DNA of 64,000 bases, taken from NCBI GenBank assembly GCA_025667525.1, contig CM046875.1, forward strand, positions 291,691,147-291,755,146, in the 5' to 3' direction. Positions 21,808 to 33,421 of the stretch are shown piece by piece. Both the position numbers and the translations under genes were made by a program. The notes beneath the pieces were generated by a model that was given only the letters and a program-made list of their open reading frames with translations, was not told the DNA's origin and did not search any database. How positions within the stretch are numbered: position 1 is the first letter of the stretch; each line of letters starts with the position of its first letter. This DNA is from Glebionis coronaria (lineage: Eukaryota; Streptophyta; Magnoliopsida; Asterales; Asteraceae).

Positions 21808-23369
21808 TGATAGGTGTGAAAACACCCATCCTTTTTACCACTTAATTACAATAATAACCGAGCCAAAACGTGTATATTATGCCATTTATGTCGGAATTAT
21901 GCGTGGTTTGTGTTTTTGTTGTGATTTAGGACGAAAAGGTGAAAAGTAGAGAAAACACGGCATTCACGGGCTTTTATTGAAGAAAAAGACGAAAGATGAA
22001 GTCGAAAGATCAAGAGTGGAAAAAGAACGGAAGTCCAAGACCAATTCTGAAGATTTATCGAAGAAAAAGTCAAAGGACGGAAGTTCACTAAAAAGCCGAA
22101 GAACTCGAGTCTTATTTATGAAGAAAATACAAGACGAGTTCAAAGAAATCCCGAAGACAAAATCATTTAAGTCCAAGATTTAAGAAGATTAGAGAAAGGA
22201 AGGACCTAAGTGTGCAAATAAGAGAAAGAAAAAAGAGGGAGGAAGCTTCCTAAGCTCCTCCCTAATCACCCATATAAATAGCAACCAACCTCATTTGTTT
22301 AGAGTTGTTGGGTGGTTTTGACAAACCACCACTTCTACCATTTTCATTTCTTGTCATTTCATTTCTTTCACTTTAATTAATTGTTATGCACTTTTAATCA
22401 TTTTAAGTTTCAAGTAAGTTTTCATTATTTGTTCTTTAATCTTTACTTTTCTTGTCTTAATCTCTCATCTTCCTTTCTTGATTCTTGTTTGCTTTTGGTG
22501 CGATTTACATTTGATCCGTGTTGTTCATTCATGTTTTCGTGCCTAAAAAGTTAATCTTTTCATGATTTGATTTAAAAGTTGTTTATTTTAAGTTTGGAAA
22601 AGTCGTTATTTGTGCTTATTGATTTCGTTTCAGTTTTGATTCGTTCTAGTTTTGGTTAAAAGCTTATTTCCATAGCTTTTTGATCTAGCTTATATTTCGG
22701 ATCACAGAACCCAATCGGAAAGGGAAAACCCCTTTCCGATCGTACTTTCCGACCAGGCAGCATCCCTTTTTCCGATCTATAGATCGGAAAAGGGTTTAGT
22801 TTATTCCGATCTGACCCCTCTTTGATTATTCCGATTGATCTTTTTAGTTAATATTCCGATTGCACTAGTTTTGGCTTATTCCGATTGCTTCCAGTTATAA
22901 CATTCCGATCATGCCATTTTTAAGTATTCCGACCATCTCTCTATCCCTTATTCCGATCAGTCGTACTACTCGTCATTCCGATCGGAATGTATTCCGATCG
23001 GAATATGTTGTTTTGTTTTAGTGTTAAGCTTGTTTGTTTTTTTCGCCAATTTTTCTCGTTTTACTTTTAGTCCATTTTAATTTCGTTCCGCAATTTTATT
23101 TTATTGTCAATTTACTTTTCGTCAAACCTTTAATTTTACGTTATTTAATTTCTCGTCATTTACTTTTAAAGTTTTAAATATGCACCGTTTACGTTTTAAC
23201 TAGTTTTAGTTTTAATTTCCCGTCCTTTATTATTAAGTCTTGCACATTTATTTTTCCAAAACCAAAACTATTTGTTTCACCAAGAACAACTAATCTCGCA
23301 CAATTGACCGGAAATCAATTCGATTAGACACCGAGAAACGAACTTTCAACGAGTAAAATCCGAGTATTA
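21808..23369 (+). repeat. 3' LTR of element A (1562 bp)
   Basis: Same length as the 5' LTR, with scattered substitutions and two compensating single-base indels. Contains the TATA box at 22273-22280 and a TTCCGAT array at about 22694-23008. It ends GAGTATTA before the target duplication AAAGC. Confidence 0.92.
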
Positions 23370-25122
23370 AAAGCACACCCAATAAGCCAGAAATAAGCAA
23401 AGTACAAATCCACAAAACGACAAAATAGTCGGGTTTGAGATTTAGGGCACCTCAGAAGCTCTAGTTTTTTGCAAAAGCTCACAAATAGCTCAACTAAGAA
23501 TAATCAATCAAGAAAATCACAAAAAGCCAAGTAGAATAAGTTGTGAGAACTAATAAGCACTCTGAAAAAGCCAAATAAGCTAGTATCCTAGCGAAAACTT
23601 AACCAAAAGACTTGTAACCTTCCAGACTTGATATTAAGCTGAGAAAAATGAGTTCTATTACAAAAACTAAGTTGTTGCATGTACCAATAAGCAAAACAGA
23701 TTCAATAAGCTTATGTGACCAAGTTTGGACAAAAGTCAAATGCTGACAAGTGAAAATCAAACGCTGACAAGCACAAATGGACGTTGACAGACTTAATGAA
23801 GTGTTTAAACTTGTTTTCCACCCTGCTGGTCAAGGTTTGAGTGCAAACCTTGTGAATCAAAGCCTACCAGTTGGGTAGACTTGATGTGTTTGGCATAAAT
23901 AAGCCAATAAGCCAGTAAGCTTATAAGCTATCAATAGGTAAATCCAAGTAGCCAAATAACCTCACAAGCAGCACACAAATAGGATCCAAGCAGCAAAAAA
24001 ACAATCCTATTGCTAGAAATCACAATGCAACACCAAATGAGGTGGTCACTTTGCTGATGCAAATGACCACTTCAGCCAACTTTGATAAGTTATAACAAAC
24101 ACAATAAGCCACCAAATTCAACAACCAGATAACCAATAGATAGCTTATCACCCAAACTATTCCCAAACATGATTTCAGACCTTAGATCCAAGTAACAAAG
24201 AAGTTATTGGATCTGATGTGTTTGACCAATTTCAAAACACTTTTTATCAGATTTTAGCAAAACATCCAATCCTTTTTCCAAACTTTCAGAGACTTAACAA
24301 AGGACTAAAACTTGTTCAAAATGACTTGTTTAGACTTTCCAAACCCTAAGAACCAAGGGCACAAGGCCAAAAGGACTTATGAACCAGTAATCCCAAACAG
24401 TCCTTAATCAACCACTTTTCAAGCAACTTGTGATTTTTAAACACAACCTACTAATTTTATCATTCAAACAGCTACACTAGGTGACAACTAACAGATTGCA
24501 AACATAAAACACAAAGCATAAACACAGAATCACCAAATCATATACCAAAATGCAAAACAGGCAGTAACATGAAATATTTTAGAGGAATCTTAAACAAGGG
24601 ATTAAACCTGCCCTCCACAACATCCTAGGAGGGCCAGCTATGCTCCTTGGACCTTGTTCAACAACTAGAACAAGACCAAGGTACTTCAATAAGAAAGATG
24701 AATAAATGCCTTGGTTGATGTTTCAAAGCAGAAACTCAATGGCTTGATTTCTTCAACACAATGAACAAACAGCCCAACCAAAGGCCCTAATCCCTTCACA
24801 AGCTTGGTGTAAACAAGCTTGCAAGAGCTTGTAGCTTTTGGTTAAGGATTAGTACAAAAAAATAAGCAAATTCAGAAACCTCTTTTCAAGCTTTTTCAAA
24901 CTTGAAAAACTTTACCAAACATAAACGTCCTTGAACCAAATGATTCAAGCACACTTATAACAACAAATGGAACTCAGAATCACCTTTAAACAACACCAAC
25001 TTTCAAAAACATAAAAAGGAATTATAATTTTCTCAAAATACCAACTTTTATAAATTTCAAAAAGGAATTACAAGTTTAAAAGGTAAAACTGGAACAAAGG
25101 GACTCTCACAGGTTGAGGTCTC

Positions 25123-25130
25123 TTTTTATA
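25123..25130 (-). promoter_or_regulatory. TATA-like site in the left B LTR
   Basis: On the minus strand the sequence reads TATAAAAAGAGACC. The right copy has the equivalent site at 51529-51536. It lies ~1.06 kb from the minus-strand LTR start, a plausible LTR promoter. Confidence 0.45.
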
Positions 25131-26189
25131 GACATATGTTAAGCCTACATTGTTCACAAACCCTAGAAGTGAAATTCCCAAAATGTCCTTGAGGTCTTCT
25201 AGACGATTCTTGGTTGTGAGCTGTCCAAAATGATCCAAACCGTTTAAAATAGCTTTGGGATGAAGCTAAGAGTGTGGGCTGTTGATCTTGGCATGTCAGC
25301 TTACTTGGAGAGAAAGTTGTTCTCTGATTGGTTGAAAGGGAATTGGGGGTGGGGTCCATGGTGAGTGGGAGTGAGGGTTTTTGATGTGGGATGGGTTTCT
25401 GCATGTGTGAATCACACATGTGCCAGGGTAATTGGATTTTACCCTTTGTTTTAAGTGGGGTAAGTTATGGGTTCATGTGGGTAAACAGTAAACATTTTGA
25501 TTCGAAATTAGGGGGTGTAACTTGTTTGGCGCATGTTTGTGTGTTTGAAGTTTGGAAATGGCAGCTTTGGTCCTTTATTTTTGGCAAAACATGTATAATA
25601 AGATATTCAGCCAACAAAAACGCATCCCTTTGTTAATAAAGTTATGGTTTTCACACTTTTGGCACAAAACTTTTCCAAAAGGTTTTAAAGGGTTGTTTTT
25701 GCCCTTTTTGGATATTTGAGGGACTGATCTTGGACATTCTTGATCTTTAAAGGTCTTCATTGTCTCTTTGACTTCATGAGGGACCATAATTGAAAAATTA
25801 GATTTGATGAGGGACTAATCTTGCCATTTCTTCAAAGTTAAAGGACCTTTTGTGTAATTTTGACAAACTCAAGGGACCAAACTTGTAATTATGAATTCAC
25901 AAGGGTTTTAAGTGTCATTTCTTCATTCATTGAGGATCAATCTTGCATATCTTCAAGTCTTCAAGGGTAAATGTTGGATAATTCATGAACTAGGGCCCGG
26001 TTCTTTGTACGGCTTCGTTTCTCGTGTCCGTTTATCCTTGTTTCTTGTGATCTTTTGTCTTTTTCACGATATCCATACCTAAAATACACAAGTAAACAAA
26101 CACAAGCATATATATGGTATTTTATGACATTTTTGTGCATTTAAAGCCCGAAAAGAACGATGAGATCATGTATAAATGCCATCTCATCA

Positions 26190-26211
26190 CTCCCCGGCAG
26201 CGGCGCCAAAA
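26190..26211 (-). promoter_or_regulatory. 22-bp separator between the B LTR copies: a tRNA-Asp primer-binding site
   Basis: On the minus strand: TTT, then TGGCGCCGCTGCCGGGGA, then G, immediately followed by the next LTR (TGATGAG). The 18-base core is complementary to the tRNA-Asp 3' end, with one mismatch. An ordinary LTR element would have kilobases of internal sequence between LTRs; here there is only the primer site. Its GGGGAG end is purine-rich and abuts the LTR, so it could in principle also serve as a minimal polypurine tract. Confidence 0.85.
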
Positions 26212-28837
26212 TGATTGTGGTAAATTACGTCTTTTAGGAAAAAGAGCGTAAAAGCGGTAAGTATTAAGTGATGATTTAGGAAAATCAAGCACTAATGACC
26301 CAATGAAGTTCGTTTCCCAAGGAGGTATATGTGTGTGAATAATCCGTAATTGGTTTGAAATTAATATTGGTTAGAAAGGGATGAGAAAAGAGAATGACGA
26401 AGACGTGAAATTAATTACTACGACGACAAAACGTAAAACCGTAAAATAAGGTAAAATAAAAATCAATTCTAAAAATTACCAAAAATTCACCATAAATCAA
26501 AATAAAAAAACTAAGAGTTTACCAATGATCAAAACTTTTTCAAACCTTTTAAATAATTAAATATTCAATTTTTAAATGCTAATTAAAGCCCTAAAAATCA
26601 AATTAATTATCAAAAACCCCCAAATAAAGATTTTTCAATTGGTAAACCTCTAAATGACCTAAAAAGATTAAAAACTATTTTTAGAAATTTTTAAACTTAG
26701 AAAAACTATTTAAAATAATTTAAAAACTATTAAAATTTAAAATAATTATAAAAATTAATCTAAAGGTGATAAAATTAATCTAAAAGTTGCAAAATTCCTA
26801 TTTTAATGTATTTAAGCTAAAAAATGTAAAAAGTGCAAAAATGTGAAATTTGAAAAATAATAATAAAATAATATTAAAATAATATTAAAAATCCAAAAAT
26901 TATAAAAAATTCTAAAAACTTGCAAACTAGTTTATTTTAACCTAAATAAACAGAAAATGAAAGTGAAATGACCAGAATACCCCTATTGGACCCTCAAGTG
27001 GGCCAAAACCAAAAACAGTTAACACAAATGGGCTTTTTAGCCCAAAAAGTCAAACTTGGCCCAATTGACTTGGAAAAGCCCAATTTGACTCAAAATTTAA
27101 TTCTAAAAACAAAACTCTAAAGGCCCAAAAGCTGAAAGTGATCTTATCACACTTTATTAAGCAAACAGCTTATCCTTATTGGGCTTTTTAGCCCATTAAG
27201 CAATAAGTCAATGCCATAAGCTCTAATTTAACACACAACCTTCTTTTGGGATGATTAAGAGATTTGTAAAAAGAAATTTTGAAAAATCACACTCAATAAT
27301 CCAGAAATAAGCAAAGTACAAATCCACAAAACGACAAAATTGTCGGGTTTGAGATTTAGGGCACCTCAGAAGCTGTAGTTTTTTGCAAAATCTCACAAAT
27401 AGCTCAACTAAGAATAATCAATCAAGAAAATCACAAAAAGCCAAGTAGAATAAGCTGTGAGAACCAATAAGCACTCTGAAAAAGCCAAATAAGCTAGTAT
27501 CCTAGCAAAACCTTAACCAAAAGACTTGTAACCTTTCAAACTTTATATTAAGCTGAGAAAAATGAGTTCTATTACAAAAACTAATTTGTTGCATGTACCA
27601 ATAAGCAAAACAGATTCAATTAGCTTATGTGACCAAGTTTGACCAAAAGTCAAACGCTGACAAGTGAAAATCAAACGCTGACAAGCACAAATGGACGTTG
27701 ACAGACTTAATGAAGTGTTTAAACTTGTTTTCCACCATGATGGTCAAGGTTTGAGTGCAAACCTTGTGAATCAAAGCCTACCAGTTGGGTAGACTTGATG
27801 TGTTTTGACACAAATAAGCCAATAAGACAGTAAGCTTATAAGCTATCAATAGATAAATCCAAGTAGCCAAATAACCTCACAAGCAGCACACAAATAGGAT
27901 CCTAGCAGCAAAACAACAATCCTATTGTTAGAAATCACAATGCAACACCAAATGAGGTGGTCACTTTGCTGATGCAAATGACCACTTCAGTCAACTTTGA
28001 AGCTATAACAAACACAATAAGCCACCAAATTCAACAACCAGATAACCAGTAGATAGCTTATCACCCAAACTATTCCCAAACCTGATTTCAGACCATAGAT
28101 CCAAGTAACAAAGAAGTTATTGGATCTGATGTGTTTGACCAATTCCAAAACACTTTTTATCAGATTTTAGCAAAACTTCCAATCCTTTTTCCAAACTTTC
28201 AGAGACTTAACAAAGGACTAAAACTTGTTTAAAATGACTTGTTTAGACTTCCCAAACCCTAAGAACCAAGGGCACAAGGCCAAAAGGCCTTATGAACCAG
28301 TAATCCTAAACAGTCCTTAATCAACCACTTTTCAAGCAACTTGTGATTTTTAAACACAACCTACTAATTTTATCATTCAAACAGCTACACTAGGTGACAA
28401 CTAACAGATTGCAACCATAAAACACAAAGCATAAACACAGAATCACCAAATCATATACCAAAATGCAAAACAGGAAGTAACATGAAATATTTTAGAGGAA
28501 TCTTAAACAAGGGATTATACCTGCCCTCCACAACATCCTAGGAGGGCCAGCTATGCTCCTTGGACCTTGTTCAACAACTAGAACAAGACCAAGGTACTTC
28601 AATAAGAAAGATGAATAAATGCCTTGGTTGATGTTTCAAAGCAGAAACTCAAGGGCTTGTTTTCTTCAACACAATGAAAAAACTGCCCAACCAAAGGCCC
28701 TAATCCCTTCACAAGCTTGGTGTCAACAAGCTTGCAAGAGCTTATAGCTTTTGGTTAAGGATTAGTACACAAAAATAAGCAAATTCAGAAACCTCTTTTC
28801 AAGCTTTTTCAAACTTGAAAACCTTACCAAACATAAA

Positions 28838-31800
28838 TGTAACACCCCCAAATTTATACAAATCAATACAACGGAATACTCGTTGGTGTTATGGGATAGC
28901 ACATTACTCACATCATAGACAACGCTTAAAAATCGCGTCGTTTATTAATAAAGCATTTCCATTCATAAATATCAAATTTACATAGGTCCCAAGTCATGGT
29001 CATTTCATACAATTTTACAAAAGATTTGAATGGAAATTTTTATTTAAGTGCGGGCCATGAATTCTTGTTGTCTTCCCGAGAATTACCTTTAAGTACCTGA
29101 GATAAAACATGTTAAAAGAAAAGGTCAGCGATAACGCCGAGTGAATTCATAGAGTTTAATAAAATCCATCAATATAACATCGGTATAAAATTATTACCGA
29201 AAATTATTTTGTACAAATCATTTTAATAGGCCATAAAATAGCCAAAGTCATTTTATACAATTCCTTATCAAAATCATAATATAGGCTTTCACCTTCAAAA
29301 TCATTTTACGAACCATTGTCGTTAAAAACATCATATAGTACGTTTTATAACGTCGTGTAGATTAAATAAAACCGTTATATGAATATGGTTATGAAAAACC
29401 AAAACACGAACATAATATAAATTGTAAGACCCCGTATTGCTAGTCAGGCAATATATCGTAATTTAGTGCGTATAACAGTATTTTGTTATTTTGGATTATT
29501 ATAAGCCGCATGACATTGTTACCTTACTATGCCAAAAAACGGGTAGCTAGCCCGAAACTCAATTTGCCCATCTAAATTAGCGTGTCGTCACAATAATCAC
29601 GCTTGTGTAAATCTTCTCATACATAAATTCGCTTACCAATCAATGTGGCACGACGGGGATCAATCTTCAAGGCGCGAACTGGGGTGATCGTCCCCAAATA
29701 GTACTATTATATGCATAAGCGTCTACCAAATCCCGGTAGTTCACAATTCATGCTAATGGGACTTTAAGTGACATAACCTAACTTTAATAATCCATTTAAT
29801 TTCATCTATCAGGTCATTTAATCATTCATCTGGTCATACAATCATTCGGGTCCAAATCAATAAACAAGCAATCGGGACAAATGGTGTCCTATTTTATAAA
29901 AACTAACATGTTATCTCCCTCGCGGGTTTATAAAACATTTCATAAAAACATTTAAAAGAGTGCGAGGCTATGAACTCACGTTGATGTTAGAAAGCGGGTT
30001 ATCGGCAATTCGGATGTACGGTACGTGCTTCAATCACGGAAACCTAGACAAATAATACTCGTCTTAGACTTTTGTCCAATGACTTTATCAAAATAACAAT
30101 TATGTATATATATATGATGACTTTATACATATGATGATGATCAAGTGTGTTTATACATCTTTACTCATTCATTATAGTGTTTATGTGTTGGAAATTTTCA
30201 AGACTAGTTACACTAGTTCAACTTGTTTACATTAATCTGATAAGTCCATTAAAGCTGTTTGCCTAACAGCTTATCAAAATAAGTTTTCCAAAAGTCTTTC
30301 CTGAGACTAAATGTATTCATCTGTCAAAAAGAACTTTAATCAAAAAATTATGTTACTCATGGGGCTCTAACTCGAGACCCTTAGTTTCAAGGTTAATTGT
30401 GTTAACCATCTGGGCTAACTGGCCTATTTGGTTTTATTATTCTCTGTTTAATTAATATAGTGCAGTTGTAATTGGCAGATTTCTTTTTAGTAACTTTTGA
30501 TTCACTTGGCATCCGTGTGTTAGTTGTGTTTCTTTTAAAGCTTTTGATTGGTGGATGGTGAAAAATGAGATGTTGAAGCCAATGATAAACAGCCACGTAG
30601 CACCTTCGTTCCACCCCTTCTCTTCCTTAAACCATGGGGGTTTTATTCCCTTTTTTGTGAATTATCTGAATAAATAAAAATCCCTTTGTTTTATTGGGTT
30701 AATTATTGACTAGGTTTTTTATGAATAGTGATTTGGGTGCCTGGTTTTAGGATGAAAAATGGGGAAGAAGGTGAATCTCGAATGTATCGAAAATAAAATA
30801 ACAATGTGTGTGAAACGAGTGGGAGAGATATGAGTGGATTGGTTTATTTAATGTGAGTGGAATGAGGTATTTATTTATTGTGAAAAGAAAGTAAATGGAC
30901 AGTTTTATTAAGAAAAGTGAATGGAACGTTTGTGAGTTTGGGATTTGTACCGTGACCATTGAAACCAAACCCTAATGGGTCCAAGGCCCAACACACGCCC
31001 CTTTTATTTATTTAACTCATCCAATTGGGCCATGAATTTGGGCCAAAACAAAAACTCTATCCATTTGTAACTTATTAAGGAATTTGGGCTTTATTTGGCA
31101 AAGTTTCAAATGTTCATCCAATATTGGTCTTTTCAGGCCCAATAAGCTCATGTGGGTCCCACTTGGCCCATAAACTTGACAAATGATTGGATCCTCTAAA
31201 GTCGAGCTCGATTTTGGCTTCTTCAATCTTTATCATCAAACTCGTGTCGATATTTGCCGGTTTTTGCGAACTTGGTACCTACACACACGAAACAACAAAA
31301 ACAAGCATATACAAAGCATATTTGATACATTTCATGCATAATTTCATTGTTTATTAATACAAATGATATGAGTAAATACACTCATATCAAAGCCCAATGG
31401 GCCTATTATAAGCCCAATACTATTCATTAACCCAATAATACTTTTATTATCAGTATCATACTTTATATGTTGGGTCCAAATGGGTTAAGTCCAATAAATA
31501 AGTTTATAAGTGTTTTACTAACTAGTCGGGTTTATAGTCCAATAATGCTAACTTAGCCCGTTAATGTCCGTATGTTATATAGTTCGGGTTTTATCGGTTT
31601 TTACTTGGTATATAAGTTCATATATCAGTATGTGAGTTTATAAAAGTTTACATTAGACGGGTCCGACCGTCTAAGTTTTATTTGACAAAAACGTTAATCT
31701 TTCGGTTTTAGCCGAAAAGACGTAAAACTTAGTATATTGTTTTATAACTTGGAAAAACATTTATATTTATACTTTATATAACCTAATCCATTTTAATATC

Positions 31801-33404
31801 AACATTTAAATAACTCTTTTATTATAATCATTATCAACTAGTGGAATTTGTATTTATATATATTTATATAAATTTTCGAGTGCTTATATTATATATTATT
31901 TATACAAAATCAGTCCTAAAAATCTAGTTTACTAAAATGGTCATATCTAGAGTTCTACATGGAGATAGAACCCCAAATTTTTATCACAGAAACTATATGA
32001 CATGTGCTTCATTTTATTCCTTTATAGCTATTGATGAATCAACCCCTAAGTATTTTCTAAAATTCGTCCAAAACAGTGTAGTCAGATTTGCACTCTAAAC
32101 TTGTTTTGATCATATCTCACTCATTATAATGATTCCATTGTATGTACAACTCTCACATGTGTACAAGACCTAATACTTACTGTATATTGATTCCACTTTA
32201 CCATTTTATCAGTTTAACTTTTGGTTACTTACTATTTTTATATAGCCATCTTTTTAAGCATGATTTTAACCTTGTTACCTATGGTTTTTCATCTCTTTAA
32301 TCATATTTATCAACACTTGATCCCAACACAACATTTTTATCATCATATATTCATCATATACATATACATTAAGAAAGAAAATACATGATTACATAATCAA
32401 AATAACAAGAGGATGGGAAGAACAATCTTTATACCACCAAGATTGTGTAGGTATTCATCAAGGCTTGGATTTTTGATGGAAGAACTTGTGATAGATCAAC
32501 ACCAATCTTCATGGCCACCAATACTTGTAAACTTCATGTAGAAATCAGCCCTTGAACATCACCAAATCTTCTCCTTGGATGTTAAAATCACACCAATCAA
32601 CAAAGCTTCAAAGGGGCATCATCATATGTGTAAATAACATATGATTTATGGTTGAATCAATATCAAATGGAGGTTATATTGGGTGAATATGGGATGAAAT
32701 TTGAGAGAGAGATGAGAGAAATGTAGTGGTTTTGCATGTAGGTGTGTGAGTTTTGTGGTTTGTGTAGCTTGTTTTAAGCTAGTAAGTGGTTTTGGTGCAA
32801 GTGAAGGACAAGTGTCCTTGCACTTGTTATAAAAGTGACACCAAATTGTTTTTATGGTTATTGATGGGGGGTGGGACAAGTGTTACTTGTTTCATCCCCT
32901 ACTAATTTACGGGTACTCCTCGATTCTAGTTTCCTCGATTTGCGTGCCCTCGGGTCATTTTACGAAAAAAGTTTTTTATAAATTATGAATCAACGGCACA
33001 AAACGAATCTAATAAAAATTGTCTCATCAAAAACGGAGTTCAAAAAAGTAAATACGTAATCCTAAGGTTTTCGGTTTAGTTGTAAAGGACGTTAAATTAT
33101 TCACGTAAGTCCTAATCTCTTCTCGTAAATTTGTGAGTTTATGAACCAACACAAATTTAAAATCTCAAAATAATATTCACGGACAAATTTATTTTCTGAA
33201 ATGTTGGACTGTCACCAAAGACGGTGTATGTAAACGTAAGCACATAACGTAGAATCCTCCGGTTTAGACGTAGTCGATGTTACTTCAAGACGTAAATCCG
33301 AATTTCTTCCCATAAATAAGTGAGTTCATATTATAACATTAAAATAATGTTTTTAAATAAATATTGAGAATAAAATATAAACCATAAATTGACGGATTGT
33401 CACA
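28838..33404 (-). repeat. 3' LTR of element E (left, 4567 bp including a 1152-bp segment)
   Basis: Plus-strand view: TGTAACACCCCC...GATTGTCACA. It aligns with the right LTR except for an extra segment at 30238-31389. Without it the length is 3415 bp, against 3401 bp for the right LTR without D. No gene is supported; short minus-strand readings such as 32646-32879 recur in the right LTR at 50596-50802. Confidence 0.85.
30238..31389 (-). mobile_element. Possible solo LTR inside the left E LTR
   Basis: The segment is absent from the right E LTR (junction near 40282). On the minus strand it begins TGATATGAGTGTATTTACTCATATCA, a perfect 10-bp-arm palindrome like the tips of the A, C and D LTRs, and ends GACTTATCA, so it has TG...CA ends. 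No 5-bp target duplication is visible (TAATC against AAGCC), and the junction bases also differ from the right LTR. A solo LTR with altered flanks, or a different history such as a deletion from the right LTR, are both possible. Confidence 0.45.
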
Positions 33405-33421
33405 GCATTTACCCCTAAACA
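33405..33421 (-). promoter_or_regulatory. Polypurine tract of element E
   Basis: On the minus strand TGTTTAGGGGTAAATGC abuts the 3' LTR start TGTGACA. An identical 16-base copy lies inside the pol region at 35339-35354. Confidence 0.6.

Larger units (their letters stand above)
16431..23369 (+). mobile_element. Element A: non-autonomous Athila-related LTR element (6939 bp)
   Basis: Two LTRs of 1562 bp each (16431-17992 and 21808-23369) flank an internal region with a tRNA-Asp-type primer site, one ORF (530 aa), a 2 kb structured noncoding block and a polypurine tract. The target duplication is AAAGC (16426-16430 and 23370-23374), confirmed by the uninterrupted copy of the target near 27285. 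It has no gag capsid, protease, RT or integrase. It shares LTR tips, primer site, polypurine tract and 3' block with the gag-pol element C, so it probably moves in trans (inference). The equal LTR lengths and few differences indicate a recent insertion. Confidence 0.93.
15354..26189 (-). repeat. Left LTR copy of element B (3892 bp once element A is removed)
   Basis: On the minus strand this copy runs TGATGAGATGGC... to ...TTACCACAATCA, with TG...CA ends. It is split by element A (16431-23369). The two pieces are 15354-16430 and 23370-26189, counting one copy of AAAGC. Without A and one duplication copy it is 3892 bp, against 3889 bp for the right copy. There is a TATA-like site at 25123-25130 (minus) and an AGGGAC-motif stretch at 25717-25910. 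No coding region is supported. Short readings such as 25126-25419 fall within LTR sequence and recur in the other copy. Confidence 0.8.

Noticed and set aside
25126..25787. Short ORFs (70-97 aa) near the B TATA site
   Set aside because: They recur only because the LTR is duplicated, have no domain, and are not kept equally open in both copies.
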